Origin: a bacterium
GTDB taxonomy: Bacteria; Bacillota; Bacilli; Lactobacillales; Streptococcaceae
Reading direction: 5' to 3'
NCBI GenBank assembly: GCA_905221455.1
Contig: CAJNDF010000005.1
Span: forward strand, 1 to 64,000
Length of the DNA: 64,000 bases
The first letter of the stretch is position 1, and each line of letters opens with the position of its first letter. Positions 55,960-64,000 of the stretch are shown here, piece after piece. The translations under genes were made by a program, and so were the position numbers. Under the pieces are notes generated by a model. It was not told the origin of the DNA. It did no database searches and saw only the letters and a program-made list of their open reading frames with translations.

Positions 55960-56890
55960 TCACATGAAAAAAGATGAGCTGTTTGAAGGCTTTTACCTAA
56001 TCAAATCAGCTGATTTGAGACAGACACGAGCTGGGAAAAATTACCTAGCTTTTACCTTCCAAGATGATAGTGGCGAGATTGAAGGGAAACTCTGGGATGC
56101 CCAACCACATAACGTTGAGGCCTTTACTGCAGGTAAGGTTGTCCACATGAAAGGGCGCCGAGAAGTTTATAATAACACCCCTCAGGTCAATCAAATTACC
56201 TTGCGCTTGCCTCAACCTGGTGAACCCAATGACCCAGCTGATTTTAAGGTCAAGTCGCCAGTTGATGTCAAGGAAATTCGAGAGTATATGATTCAGATGG
56301 TTTTCAAAATCGAGAATCCTGTTTGGCAACGAATTGTCCGAAATCTCTACACTAAGTACGATAAGGAATTCTATTCTTATCCAGCTGCCAAGACCAACCA
56401 CCATGCCTTTGAAACGGGTTTGGCCTATCATACGGCGACCATGGTGCGCTTGGCAGGTGCTATTAGTGAAATCTATCCTCAGCTCAATAAGAGCTTGCTC
56501 TATGCTGGAATTATGCTACATGACTTGGCCAAAGTTATCGAGTTGACGGGACCAGACCAGACGGAGTATACAGTGCGAGGCAATCTCCTTGGACATATCG
56601 CTCTGATTGATAGTGAAATTACTAAGACAGTTATGGAGCTTGGAATCGATGACACCAAGGAAGAAGTCATTCTGCTCCGCCACGTTATCCTCAGCCACCA
56701 CGGTTTATTAGAGTACGGAAGTCCAGTTCGTCCACGTATCATGGAGGCAGAGATTATTCATATGATTGACAATCTGGATGCTAGCATGATGATGATGTCA
56801 ACAGCTCTGGCTTTGGTGGACAAAGGAGAAATGACCAATAAAATCTTCGCTATGGACAATCGTTCCTTCTATAAACCAGATTTAGATTAA
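55949..56890 (+). CDS. yhaM: 3'-5' exoribonuclease YhaM (Cbf1)
   Basis: 313 residues from ATG 55949 (GAGGAAG upstream). OB-fold RNA-binding domain (about 15-110) and HD phosphohydrolase domain (NHHAFETGLAYHTATM, IMLHDLAKVIEL, RHVILSHHG). In pneumococcus the homologue Cbf1 degrades or trims small RNAs such as csRNAs with PNPase. A terminator follows. Confidence 0.93.
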   Translation: MKISHMKKDELFEGFYLIKSADLRQTRAGKNYLAFTFQDDSGEIEGKLWDAQPHNVEAFTAGKVVHMKGRREVYNNTPQVNQITLRLPQPGEPNDPADFKVKSPVDVKEIREYMIQMVFKIENPVWQRIVRNLYTKYDKEFYSYPAAKTNHHAFETGLAYHTATMVRLAGAISEIYPQLNKSLLYAGIMLHDLAKVIELTGPDQTEYTVRGNLLGHIALIDSEITKTVMELGIDDTKEEVILLRHVILSHHGLLEYGSPVRPRIMEAEIIHMIDNLDASMMMMSTALALVDKGEMTNKIFAMDNRSFYKPDLD

Positions 56891-56900
56891 TAATTTAAGA

Positions 56901-56939
56901 AAAATGAGCATTTTTTAGGATAAGAATGTTCGTTTTTTT
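56901..56939 (+). terminator. terminator of ksgA-yhaM run
   Basis: 12-bp stem AAAATGAGCATT / AATGTTCGTTTT with two G-U pairs, then a T-run. Confidence 0.78.
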
Positions 56940-56948
56940 ATGTGAATA

Positions 56949-56957
56949 TGGTATAAT
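56949..56957 (+). promoter_or_regulatory. purR promoter, extended -10
   Basis: TG-G-TATAAT (56949-56957). It lies upstream of the BOX, so the purR mRNA begins with the BOX sequence. Confidence 0.65.
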
Positions 56958-56976
56958 AAGTAAAAGACAAAAATTA

Positions 56977-57132
56977 ATACTCTTAGAAAATCTCTTCAAA
57001 CTAGGGTAGCATCGCCTTGTCGTATGTATATATGTAGGTATATTACGGACTTTGTCAGTTCTATCGACAATCTCAAAACAGTGTTTTGAATTACCAGCGA
57101 CCAGCTTTCTAGTTTGCTTTTTGATTTTTTGA
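56977..57132 (+). repeat. degenerate BOX element in purR leader
   Basis: Contains boxA (ATACTCTTAGAAAATCTC..., TCGCCTTGTCGTATG), one partial boxB (CAAAACAGTGTTTTGA) and a worn boxC (AGCTTTCTAGTTTGCTTTTT) whose GAGTAT end is lost. Older than the other copies. Sits wholly in the purR 5' untranslated region. Confidence 0.85.
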
Positions 57133-57156
57133 AAAAAAATAGAATGGGAAATAGAA

Positions 57157-57984
57157 ATGAAATTAAGAAGAAGTGATCGGATGGTTGTCATTTCCAACTA
57201 TTTGATTAATAATCCTTATAAACTAACTAGTCTCAATACGTTTGCTGAAAAGTATGAATCTGCTAAATCATCCATCTCAGAAGATATCGTGATTATCAAA
57301 CGTGCCTTTGAGGAAATCGAAATCGGTCACATCCAGACTGTAACTGGGGCTGGTGGGGGTGTCATCTTCACACCATCAATCTCAAGTCAGGATGCCAAGG
57401 AAATGGTTGAGGACTTGCGTGCCAAGTTGTCAGAAAGTGACCGTATCTTGCCAGGTGGCTATATCTACTTGTCAGATTTGCTTAGCACACCAGCTATCTT
57501 GAAAAATATTGGACGCATTATTGCCAAGAGCTTTATGGACCAAAAAATTGATGCGGTTATGACAGTAGCGACTAAGGGGGTGCCACTTGCAAATGCAGTT
57601 GCCAATGTCCTCAATGTTCCTTTTGTCATTGTGCGCCGTGACTTGAAAATTACCGAAGGTTCAACTGTCAGCGTCAACTATGTATCCGGTTCAAGTGGAG
57701 ACCGTATTGAGAAAATGTTCCTTTCAAAACGCAGTCTCAAGGCAGGCAGCCGTGTCTTGATTGTGGATGACTTCTTGAAAGGTGGAGGAACGGTCAACGG
57801 GATGATCAGTCTCTTGCGTGAGTTTGATTCAGAATTGGCTGGTGTAGCGGTCTTTGCGGACAATGCCCAAGAAGAACGTGAAAAGCAATTTGACTACAAG
57901 TCACTCTTGAAGGTAACCAATATTGATGTCAAGAACCAAGCCATCGATGTTGAGGTTGGCAATATCTTTGACGAAGATAAATAA
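57157..57984 (+). CDS. purR: purine operon repressor PurR
   Basis: 275 residues. N-terminal winged helix (LNTFAEKYESAKSSISEDI, about 27-45) and a phosphoribosyltransferase-like effector domain with the PRPP motif VLIVDDFLKGGGT (about 203-215). Bacillus-type PurR represses pur genes (activates in lactococci) in response to PRPP. May link to the purine permease at 27107. Leader contains a BOX element. Confidence 0.96.
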   Translation: MKLRRSDRMVVISNYLINNPYKLTSLNTFAEKYESAKSSISEDIVIIKRAFEEIEIGHIQTVTGAGGGVIFTPSISSQDAKEMVEDLRAKLSESDRILPGGYIYLSDLLSTPAILKNIGRIIAKSFMDQKIDAVMTVATKGVPLANAVANVLNVPFVIVRRDLKITEGSTVSVNYVSGSSGDRIEKMFLSKRSLKAGSRVLIVDDFLKGGGTVNGMISLLREFDSELAGVAVFADNAQEEREKQFDYKSLLKVTNIDVKNQAIDVEVGNIFDEDK

Positions 57985-57995
57985 GAGATAGAACT

Positions 57996-58028
57996 AAAGG
58001 TTGGAACGATTGTCCCAGCCTTTCTTTG
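57996..58028 (+). terminator. purR terminator
   Basis: AAAGGTTGG (57996-58004) / CCAGCCTTT (58015-58023) then CTTT; modest. Confidence 0.55.
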
Positions 58029-58050
58029 CAAATAGAACAGAAGGAAACTT

Positions 58051-59301
58051 ATGAAAACACCATTTATCAATAAAGAAGACTTAGAAGCGATTGTTGCTGA
58101 GTTCCCGACGCCTTTTCACTTGTATGATGAGAAGGGGATTCGTGAGAAGGCAAGAGCTGTCAACCAAGCCTTTTCGTGGAACAAGGGATTTAAGGAATAT
58201 TTTGCAGTTAAGGCAACTCCAACACCAGCTATCTTGAAAATCCTTCAAGAGGAAGGTTGTGGTGTGGACTGCTCTAGTTATGTAGAGCTTTTGATGAGCC
58301 ATAAACTGGACTTTCCAGGTTCTGAGATTATGTTCTCTTCTAACAACACGCCAGACAAGGAATATGCCTATGCGCGTGAATTGGGTGCGACCATTAACTT
58401 GGATGCCTTTGAAGATATTGAACATTTGGAGCGAGCGGCAGGCATTCCAGAAATCATCTCTTGTCGTTACAATCCTGGCGGTGTTTTTGAACTGGGAACA
58501 GATATCATGGACAATCCTGGAGAAGCCAAGTTTGGGATGACTAAGGACCAGCTCTTTGAAGCTTTTGCCATCTTGAAGGAAAAAGGAGCTAAGACCTTTG
58601 GAATTCACTCCTTCCTAGCATCTAATACGGTGACCCATCTCTATTATCCAGAGTTGGCTCGTCAGCTTTTTGAATTGGCTGTTGAAATCAAGGAAAATTT
58701 GGGAATTTCGCTAGACTTTATCAATCTTTCCGGAGGTATTGGTGTCAATTATCGTCCTGAGCAGGAACCAAATGATATTGCCTTGATTGGTGAGGGAGTT
58801 CGTAAGGTGTATGAAGAGGTCCTTACGCCAGCAGGTCTTAGTCAGGTTAAGATTTTCACAGAATTGGGTCGCTTTATGTTAGCTCCTCACGGTGCTCTCG
58901 TCACAAGAGTCACTCATAAGAAGAAAACTTACCGTACCTATCTAGGTGTGGATGCATCAGCAGTCAACCTCATGCGTCCAGCCATGTACGGAGCCTACCA
59001 CCATATCACCAATCTGACTCACCCAGAAGGACCAGCTGAAGTAGTAGACGTGGTCGGTTCACTCTGCGAAAACAATGATAAATTTGCAGTGAATCGCGAG
59101 TTACCTCATACAGAAATCGGTGATTTGCTGGTGATTCATGATACAGGTGCCCACGGTTTTTCAATGGGCTACCAGTACAATGCCAAACTTCGTTCTGCGG
59201 AAATCCTCTATACCGAAGAAGGCAAAGCCCGTCAAATCCGCCGTGCAGAGCGCCCTGAGGACTATTTTGCAACCTTGTATGGTTTTGATTTTGAAGAATA
59301 A
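58051..59301 (+). CDS. lysA: diaminopimelate decarboxylase
   Basis: 416-residue fold-III PLP enzyme; makes lysine from meso-diaminopimelate, the last step of the pathway. PLP Lys54 in YFAVKATPTP, glycine loop LSGGIGVNYRPEQE, second-subunit Cys in VGSLCENNDKFA. Carboxynorspermidine decarboxylase (NspC) is a related alternative but less likely from the motifs and the peptidoglycan need for lysine in streptococci. Confidence 0.88.
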   Translation: MKTPFINKEDLEAIVAEFPTPFHLYDEKGIREKARAVNQAFSWNKGFKEYFAVKATPTPAILKILQEEGCGVDCSSYVELLMSHKLDFPGSEIMFSSNNTPDKEYAYARELGATINLDAFEDIEHLERAAGIPEIISCRYNPGGVFELGTDIMDNPGEAKFGMTKDQLFEAFAILKEKGAKTFGIHSFLASNTVTHLYYPELARQLFELAVEIKENLGISLDFINLSGGIGVNYRPEQEPNDIALIGEGVRKVYEEVLTPAGLSQVKIFTELGRFMLAPHGALVTRVTHKKKTYRTYLGVDASAVNLMRPAMYGAYHHITNLTHPEGPAEVVDVVGSLCENNDKFAVNRELPHTEIGDLLVIHDTGAHGFSMGYQYNAKLRSAEILYTEEGKARQIRRAERPEDYFATLYGFDFEE

Positions 59302-59364
59302 AATGATAATTAATTGAAAATGAAATTGAAAAACAGATTGCTTTCTAAAAAATAGGCAAAAATC

Positions 59365-59412
59365 TTGTTTTTCCTTCAAGTCGTGATATAATAAAACTAT
59401 AAAACGTTTTCA
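59365..59412 (+). promoter_or_regulatory. pflA promoter with cre-like site
   Basis: -35 TTGTTT (59365-59370), 16-bp spacer, -10 TATAAT (59387-59392). ATAAAACGTTTTCA (59399-59412) is a cre-like palindrome placed at or just after the transcription start, where CcpA would block elongation or initiation. Confidence 0.7.
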
Positions 59413-59426
59413 AGGAAGGTAACGAT

Positions 59427-60221
59427 ATGTCTGAAGAAACAATTGATTATGGACAAGTGACAGGAATGGTGCATTCGACAGAAAGCTTTGGTTCGGTAGA
59501 TGGGCCTGGTATTCGCTTTATTGTCTTTTTGCAGGGCTGTCACATGCGTTGCCAGTATTGCCACAATCCAGACACATGGGCTATGGAGTCCAATAAATCA
59601 CGTGAACGGACAGTAGATGATGTCTTGGCAGAGGCCTTGCGCTACCGCGGTTTCTGGGGAAATAAGGGTGGTATTACAGTCAGTGGGGGAGAAGCTCTCT
59701 TGCAGATTGATTTCCTGATTGCCCTCTTCACCAAGGCTAAGGAACAAGGAATCCACTGTACTTTAGACACCTGTGCACTTCCTTTCCGTAATAAACCACG
59801 TTACCTTGAAAAGTTTGACAAACTCATGGCTGTCACTGACTTGGTTCTCTTGGATATCAAGGAAATCAACGAAGAACAGCACAAGATTGTCACTAGCCAA
59901 ACCAATAAAAACATCCTGGCCTGTGCCCAGTATCTATCAGATATTGGAAAACCTGTCTGGATTCGCCACGTGCTAGTTCCAGGCTTGACAGATAGAGACG
60001 ATGACCTGATTGAACTTGGTAAGTTCGTCAAGACCCTTAAAAATGTGGATAAGTTTGAAATTCTACCTTATCACACCATGGGTGAGTTCAAGTGGCGTGA
60101 ATTGGGAATCCCATACTCACTCGAAGGGGTCAAACCACCAACAGCAGACCGCGTCAAGAATGCTAAAAAACTCATGGATACCGAAAGTTATCAAGACTAT
60201 ATGAAACGTGTACATGGATAA
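59427..60221 (+). CDS. pflA: pyruvate formate-lyase activating enzyme
   Basis: 264-residue radical SAM protein that installs the glycyl radical on pyruvate formate-lyase in anaerobic mixed-acid fermentation. Cluster motif CHMRCQYC (about 37-44), GPGIRFIVF before it, and GGITVSGGEALLQ (SAM/Gly-rich). The CxxxCxxC spacing is correct. Likely CcpA-controlled through the site upstream. Confidence 0.96.
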   Translation: MSEETIDYGQVTGMVHSTESFGSVDGPGIRFIVFLQGCHMRCQYCHNPDTWAMESNKSRERTVDDVLAEALRYRGFWGNKGGITVSGGEALLQIDFLIALFTKAKEQGIHCTLDTCALPFRNKPRYLEKFDKLMAVTDLVLLDIKEINEEQHKIVTSQTNKNILACAQYLSDIGKPVWIRHVLVPGLTDRDDDLIELGKFVKTLKNVDKFEILPYHTMGEFKWRELGIPYSLEGVKPPTADRVKNAKKLMDTESYQDYMKRVHG

Positions 60222-60225
60222 AAAA

Positions 60226-60252
60226 GAAGCCTGATGGAAACATCGGGCTTTT
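60226..60252 (+). terminator. pflA terminator
   Basis: AAGCCTGATG-GAAA-CATCGGGCTT (60227-60250) then TT. Confidence 0.78.
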
Positions 60253-60380
60253 GAGTTTACACAAATCTAGATAATTAAATGATACAAAATTTTAAAGATT
60301 TTAAATTCTGAAAAAAATCCGAAAATGAATGTGTAAGATATAGTTACTTTTTGAAATATTAAATAGAATAGGAGAACATG

Positions 60381-61091
60381 ATGGAACAAAGTATTACCAT
60401 TAAAAATTTATGTAAGTCATATGGCCAAACTCAAATTTTAAAAGATATTTCTTTTGAAGCAAAAGCAGGTAGAGTGACTGCTTTCCTGGGTCCAAATGGT
60501 GCCGGCAAAAGTTCAACCTTACGTATTTTATTAGGATTAGACAAAGCAACATCAGGTCTTACCAAAATTGGAGATCAAACTTATAAGGAATTAAAATTTC
60601 CTCTAAAGACTGTAGGAGCTTCATTTGACAGTGTAGGAGCTCCTGATGATCGGACTGTTTATCAACATTTGAAAATTGTTGCTACTAGTAATGGAATATC
60701 CAGTCAGCGAATTGAGCAAGTCTTGGATATGGTGGATATTAGCCATAAGAAAAAATCTAAAATTGGGAAATTATCATTAGGAGAAGGACAACGATTAGGA
60801 ATTGCAACAGCTCTATTAGGAAATCCTCAATATCTGATATTGGATGAACCGACTAATGGGTTGGATCCAAGAGGAATTCGGTGGTTTAGAGAGTTTATAA
60901 AAAAACAAGCTCAAGAAGGAAAGACAGTCTTGCTATCATCTCATATATTATCGGAAGTGGAAGCAGTAACAGATGATGTAGTTATCATAAATAAAGGAAA
61001 AGTTCTTATAAAAGGCACTTTACAAGAAGTGATGAAAAATCTTTCTTCACTAGAAGAAGTCTTCTTTAGTTTAACAGAGGGAGGAAAGTGA
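60381..61091 (+). CDS. ABC ATPase, BcrA/LanF type
   Basis: 236 residues from ATG 60381 (AGGAG 6 nt upstream; ATG 60378 possible). Walker A GPNGAGKSSTLR (about 38-49), signature KLSLGEGQRLGIA, Walker B LILDEPTNGLDP, switch SSHILSEVEA. At the Q-loop position there is VGASFDSVGAP, with Asp in place of Gln, as in drug/lantibiotic self-resistance ATPases where Gln is replaced by an acidic residue. With two permeases it forms a LanFEG-like transporter. Confidence 0.9.
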   Translation: MEQSITIKNLCKSYGQTQILKDISFEAKAGRVTAFLGPNGAGKSSTLRILLGLDKATSGLTKIGDQTYKELKFPLKTVGASFDSVGAPDDRTVYQHLKIVATSNGISSQRIEQVLDMVDISHKKKSKIGKLSLGEGQRLGIATALLGNPQYLILDEPTNGLDPRGIRWFREFIKKQAQEGKTVLLSSHILSEVEAVTDDVVIINKGKVLIKGTLQEVMKNLSSLEEVFFSLTEGGK

Positions 61092-61092
61092 C

Positions 61093-61878
61093 ATGGCACT
61101 TATATACTCTCTTCATTCTGAAATATTGAAATTACTTTATAAGAGAGCTACTCATGTTGTACTATTCTTGATACTGGTATTTCAAACGTTTTTAGCAAAT
61201 ATTGGTGCTTCTCAAATTGTTTCAGTTGGTATTCATGCTACACCAGAGACAAATCCAGAATTAGCAGAAGCTATACCTCCTATTGAATTTTTAGGTTTTG
61301 ATGTCACTTTATTTGGTGTTTTTATTATGATTATCCTAGGCTCAATTTATGGAGCCGAGGAGTATAAAGGCTCGGCTATTCGTACAAGCCTTCTCTCTAT
61401 TACAAATCGAAGTACTTTCCTAGTTTCAAAAACATTAGTTTGGCTTATATTTTCTTTCATCATTTCCTTTCTATCAATATTCTTGACGATTAACATGACA
61501 CATTATGTTTTAGGACAAGATGGCTTATTGCTTTTTTCACTGAATGGAACAGTTTGGTTCTATATATTTTTAGCCAGTATAGCTTGGACTTTGTTGGGAC
61601 TGCTGGCCTATATTATGGCTTTGACATTTAAAACAGCCATTTTTCCTCTATTATTTTTGCTTCCTCAAGCCTACAATTTAGGAACATTCTTAGCAAACTA
61701 TATATCAGCTGCAAAATTTCTTCCAGTTGCACTGGGGCAAGGATTGATTGCTACATCTCCTCAAATTTTAGAACAGAATAGTTTACAATATATTTTACTT
61801 TTACTTTGTTGGAACTTCTCATTCTTGGTTTTGGCAATTTACCGCTTACTTAAGTCAGATATCGGAGGAGGTGAATAA
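61093..61878 (+). CDS. ABC-2 permease, LanE/LanG type
   Basis: 261 residues, six predicted membrane helices; first helix about 18-38, then an outside loop of about 30 residues and GSIYGAEEYKGSAIRTSLLS, a motif of bacitracin/lantibiotic-type permeases. One base after the ATPase. Substrate likely a cell-wall-active peptide, by analogy only. Confidence 0.85.
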   Translation: MALIYSLHSEILKLLYKRATHVVLFLILVFQTFLANIGASQIVSVGIHATPETNPELAEAIPPIEFLGFDVTLFGVFIMIILGSIYGAEEYKGSAIRTSLLSITNRSTFLVSKTLVWLIFSFIISFLSIFLTINMTHYVLGQDGLLLFSLNGTVWFYIFLASIAWTLLGLLAYIMALTFKTAIFPLLFLLPQAYNLGTFLANYISAAKFLPVALGQGLIATSPQILEQNSLQYILLLLCWNFSFLVLAIYRLLKSDIGGGE

Positions 61879-61879
61879 G

Positions 61880-62599
61880 TTGAAAGAGCAACTTAAAAGT
61901 GAGTATCTTAAGTTTATGATGAATCCTTGGCACTGGTTGATTATAGGTGCTCTGTTACTGTGTGTTCCGGCGATGGTTATTTTTTTAAATAGTAAGCCAG
62001 ACCAGTTGACCCTACAGTTTGTTTTGGAACAGCTACTGCAAAGTCTCTATTTAGGACAGGCAGGTTTCATTAGTCTAGCGGTCTTATTTATAGGTCAAGA
62101 ATTTACAGGTTCTAGCCTTCGTACCAGTTTTCTTACCTGTCCAAACCGTTTGAAATTTATAATATCTAAACTAGCTATTCTATTATGTATTGAAATTGTC
62201 CTATTGGTCGCTGTAATATCATTATGTGTACTACTCGCCCAAGGATACTACAATATCAATCTTTTGAGCAATATTAAACATGTTCTAACAATTCTATTTC
62301 CAGCTTGTATTTCTATTCTAACCTTCTCTCTTTTAAGTGGTATTTTTGTATTTATTTCCCAGTCTTTTATCTTAATTCTCGGAATCAGTTTATCCCTTTT
62401 ATTGGGTTTGGGACAAATGTTACTACAATTCAGTTCTTTTTTTAGAAATTTACCATTACTAGCTAGTATGAATTGTTTTTATACCCATCACTTGTCGCTT
62501 TATTATCCAGTGTGGCAAGGCTTAGGGATACAAATAGTTTGGTTATTAATTGTTTTTGTATTTGCTACACTGATACTTATAGGAAGAAATGTAGGCTAA
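61880..62599 (+). CDS. ABC-2 permease, second subunit
   Basis: 239 residues from TTG 61880, 6 nt behind a near-perfect AGGAGGTG; GTG 61871 overlaps that site and is unlikely. Six helices and LFIGQEFTGSSLRTSFLTCP, the counterpart of the motif in the first permease, so the two are paralogues. Forms the heterodimeric membrane part of the transporter. A terminator separates it from the regulator genes. Confidence 0.83.
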   Translation: MKEQLKSEYLKFMMNPWHWLIIGALLLCVPAMVIFLNSKPDQLTLQFVLEQLLQSLYLGQAGFISLAVLFIGQEFTGSSLRTSFLTCPNRLKFIISKLAILLCIEIVLLVAVISLCVLLAQGYYNINLLSNIKHVLTILFPACISILTFSLLSGIFVFISQSFILILGISLSLLLGLGQMLLQFSSFFRNLPLLASMNCFYTHHLSLYYPVWQGLGIQIVWLLIVFVFATLILIGRNVG

Positions 62600-62624
62600 A
62601 GACAGGGGATATCCTGTCTTTTTC
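62598..62624 (+). terminator. terminator of ABC operon
   Basis: AAAGACAGG / CCTGTCTTT (62598-62621) overlapping the permease stop, then TT. Confidence 0.82.
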
Positions 62625-62632
62625 TCGGTTAG

Positions 62633-62641
62633 TGCTATAAT
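62633..62641 (+). promoter_or_regulatory. promoter of two-component system
   Basis: Extended -10 TG-C-TATAAT (62633-62641), about 20 nt before the response regulator; very short leader starting near AGGAGGG. Confidence 0.65.
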
Positions 62642-62660
62642 ATAGTTAGGAGGGTGAGTT

Positions 62661-63347
62661 ATGGCTTATAAAATTTTGGTGGTAGATGATGATCTTGCTA
62701 TTCTTCGCCTAATAAAAAAAGTACTAGAATATGAAAAATATGAAGTAGTCATACGAAATAAGATAGAAGAGATTGATCTTTGTGATTTTACAGGATTTGA
62801 CTTGATTTTATTAGATATTATGATGCCTGTTAGTGGTTTAGAAATCTGTCAGATGATTCGCGAGCAGATAACTGTTCCTATCTGTTTTATAACTGCCAAG
62901 GATATGGATGAAGATTTAGTAGCTGGAATCAATGCAGGTGCTGATGATTATATTATGAAGCCCTTTAGTATGCAAGAATTGTTAGCACGTGTTAAAATGC
63001 ACTTGCGTCGTGAAGAACGGACTAAAGGAAATGTTCATCAAATAAAGATTGGGAGGCTTATACTATATACGGATAGTAAGGAACTATTTGTAAACGATGA
63101 TAAGATTGCCTTGACAAGGAGGGAATTCGACATAGTGAATCTTTTGGCAAGCAACCCAAGTAAAATATATTCTATTGAGGAAATTTATAATTATCTATAT
63201 CCACAAAGTTCAGAAGCTCTTTTACGTTCGGTTTCAGAGTACATTTATCAAATTCGTCAAAAGCTGAAACCTTATCAATTAAATCCAATTAAAACCTTGT
63301 ACGGTGGAGGATATCAATGGGTAGAATCAAAAGTTTTAGACAATTAA
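62661..63347 (+). CDS. OmpR-family response regulator
   Basis: 228 residues. Receiver: DDD near residues 9-11, phospho-Asp in LILLDIMMP (about 54), Thr in CFITAKD and Lys in DYIMKPF. Winged-helix DNA-binding domain ends KTLYGGGYQWVES. Next to a LanFEG-like transporter and a short-loop kinase, as in lantibiotic (NisRK/SpaRK) or bacitracin-type sensing loci. Overlaps the kinase gene by 31 nt. Confidence 0.93.
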   Translation: MAYKILVVDDDLAILRLIKKVLEYEKYEVVIRNKIEEIDLCDFTGFDLILLDIMMPVSGLEICQMIREQITVPICFITAKDMDEDLVAGINAGADDYIMKPFSMQELLARVKMHLRREERTKGNVHQIKIGRLILYTDSKELFVNDDKIALTRREFDIVNLLASNPSKIYSIEEIYNYLYPQSSEALLRSVSEYIYQIRQKLKPYQLNPIKTLYGGGYQWVESKVLDN

Positions 63348-64000
63348 TTCGAGAAACCTGTTGGAGAATTATTTGGCAGTTTAGTCTTGGCTTACTAATG
63401 GCCTATATTATTCCCTTAGCTTCAGTATCTATACAAATAAATGAAGACGGGAAACCTCTAAAAAATAGTGGTGTTCTATCAATCTTTTTTAATGTGTCAT
63501 CATGGATATATATTTGTGTTTTATTGATTGTTCTAATAAGTTATCACATTGGAAAATTGTTGAAAAAACTGAGTTATGAAATGACTTTGATTTATGAAAA
63601 TAGTATGTGGTTGGAGATGGAATGTACAGAAAGTTTAACGGTTAAAGAATTTCGTGAGACAGGAAATCGGATTATTGTGATGCAAGATAGAATTCGACAA
63701 TTAATAGTTGATGAGAAACAGCAGAAAGAAGATTTGATGTTTCAGGTTTCAGCAGCTTCTCATGATTTAAAAACTCCCTTAACCATTATTAGGGGAAATG
63801 TGGAATTTTTGCAGGCGATAACTGAAAACGACCAATCTCAAGAATGCTTAGCAGATATAGAAAGAGCTAGTCGACAGTTACTAGATTATTTCAATCAATT
63901 GATTCACTATTCGAAAACCTATTATGATGATGAGACAGGTTGGACGGAGTATTCCTCTTCAGATTTTATCAATGAATTAGAGAAAGAAGTCTCTTTTTTG
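63317..64000 (+). CDS. sensor histidine kinase, partial at window end
   Basis: ATG 63317 opens a reading frame that stays open to the last base (228 codons); the C-terminus is outside the window. Two membrane helices (about 17-37 and 57-77) enclose a short ~20-residue outside loop, a HAMP-like linker, and the phosphoacceptor motif AASHDLKTPLTIIRGN (His about 150). The ATPase domain is missing only because of the window edge. Cognate to the regulator upstream. Confidence 0.9.
   Translation, partial: MGRIKSFRQLIRETCWRIIWQFSLGLLMAYIIPLASVSIQINEDGKPLKNSGVLSIFFNVSSWIYICVLLIVLISYHIGKLLKKLSYEMTLIYENSMWLEMECTESLTVKEFRETGNRIIVMQDRIRQLIVDEKQQKEDLMFQVSAASHDLKTPLTIIRGNVEFLQAITENDQSQECLADIERASRQLLDYFNQLIHYSKTYYDDETGWTEYSSSDFINELEKEVSFL

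Overview
The window reads as chromosomal DNA of a mitis-group Streptococcus, either S. pneumoniae or a very close relative (S. pseudopneumoniae / S. mitis). The evidence is a 107-bp RUP element, five BOX elements (one with four tandem 45-bp boxB modules), a pneumococcal-type sulABCD folate cluster, low GC, AGGAGG-type ribosome binding sites and extended -10 (TGn-TATAAT) promoters. Almost all genes are intact and tightly packed.

Layout. 1-620: tRNA-Pro, terminators and a RUP. 645-4335: two small membrane proteins, an ABC transporter and a NarL/LuxR-type two-component system. 4484-12404: rpsL-rpsG, fusA, polC. 12492-17902: an accessory AT-rich island holding a degenerate DnaA/Hda-like protein, a WYL regulator, a pair of DUF262 proteins (the second with a DUF1524 HNH-like end, GmrSD type IV restriction-like) and a DinJ/YafQ toxin-antitoxin. 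17923-21816: a small frameshifted gene, pepS, a GlsB-like protein, an rsuA-type pseudouridine synthase and pepC. 21871-28525: manLMN PTS, adhP with a Rex-type operator, a Cof hydrolase and an NCS2 purine permease. 28630-33312: a CPBP protease-like protein and the folate operon folP-folC-folE-folBK. folP carries a 6-bp duplication of the kind known to cause sulfonamide resistance. 33360-41160: BOX, DUF960, ccpA, an IS200-like element, ansA, a HAD/NTP-pyrophosphatase fusion, a universal stress protein, an aminotransferase and rpmH. 41298-46803: an Ali-type oligopeptide-binding lipoprotein, a KimA-type K+ importer, tatD and rnmV. 46875-51526: a pheromone-bacteriocin locus. 51657-60221: ksgA-rsgA-rpe-thiN-rmuC-yhaM, purR, lysA, pflA. 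60381-64000: a LanFEG/BcrA-like ABC transporter and an OmpR/HK two-component system cut by the window end.

The most interesting system is at 46875-51526. A ComR-like RRNPP regulator is followed by a 19-residue unannotated peptide gene (47965-48024) ending in a WW motif, MFGFIMFLTNFSFGDWWHG, with the architecture of ComS/XIP pheromones. Its promoter has a GACA-N4-TGTC palindrome, the core of known ComR boxes, and a second copy of the extended motif lies just after the regulator. Downstream come a lactococcin-972 family bacteriocin, its DUF1430 membrane protein, an ABC ATPase and a small unknown protein. I infer a ComRS-type circuit dedicated to a bacteriocin in a lineage whose competence is run by ComCDE. 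The second candidate novelty is the island at 12492-17278.

From memory of pneumococcal gene order, the rpsL-to-folBK block sits between two genes (the response regulator and ccpA) that are neighbours in reference pneumococci. This suggests nested inversions symmetric about the origin; it needs a genome alignment.
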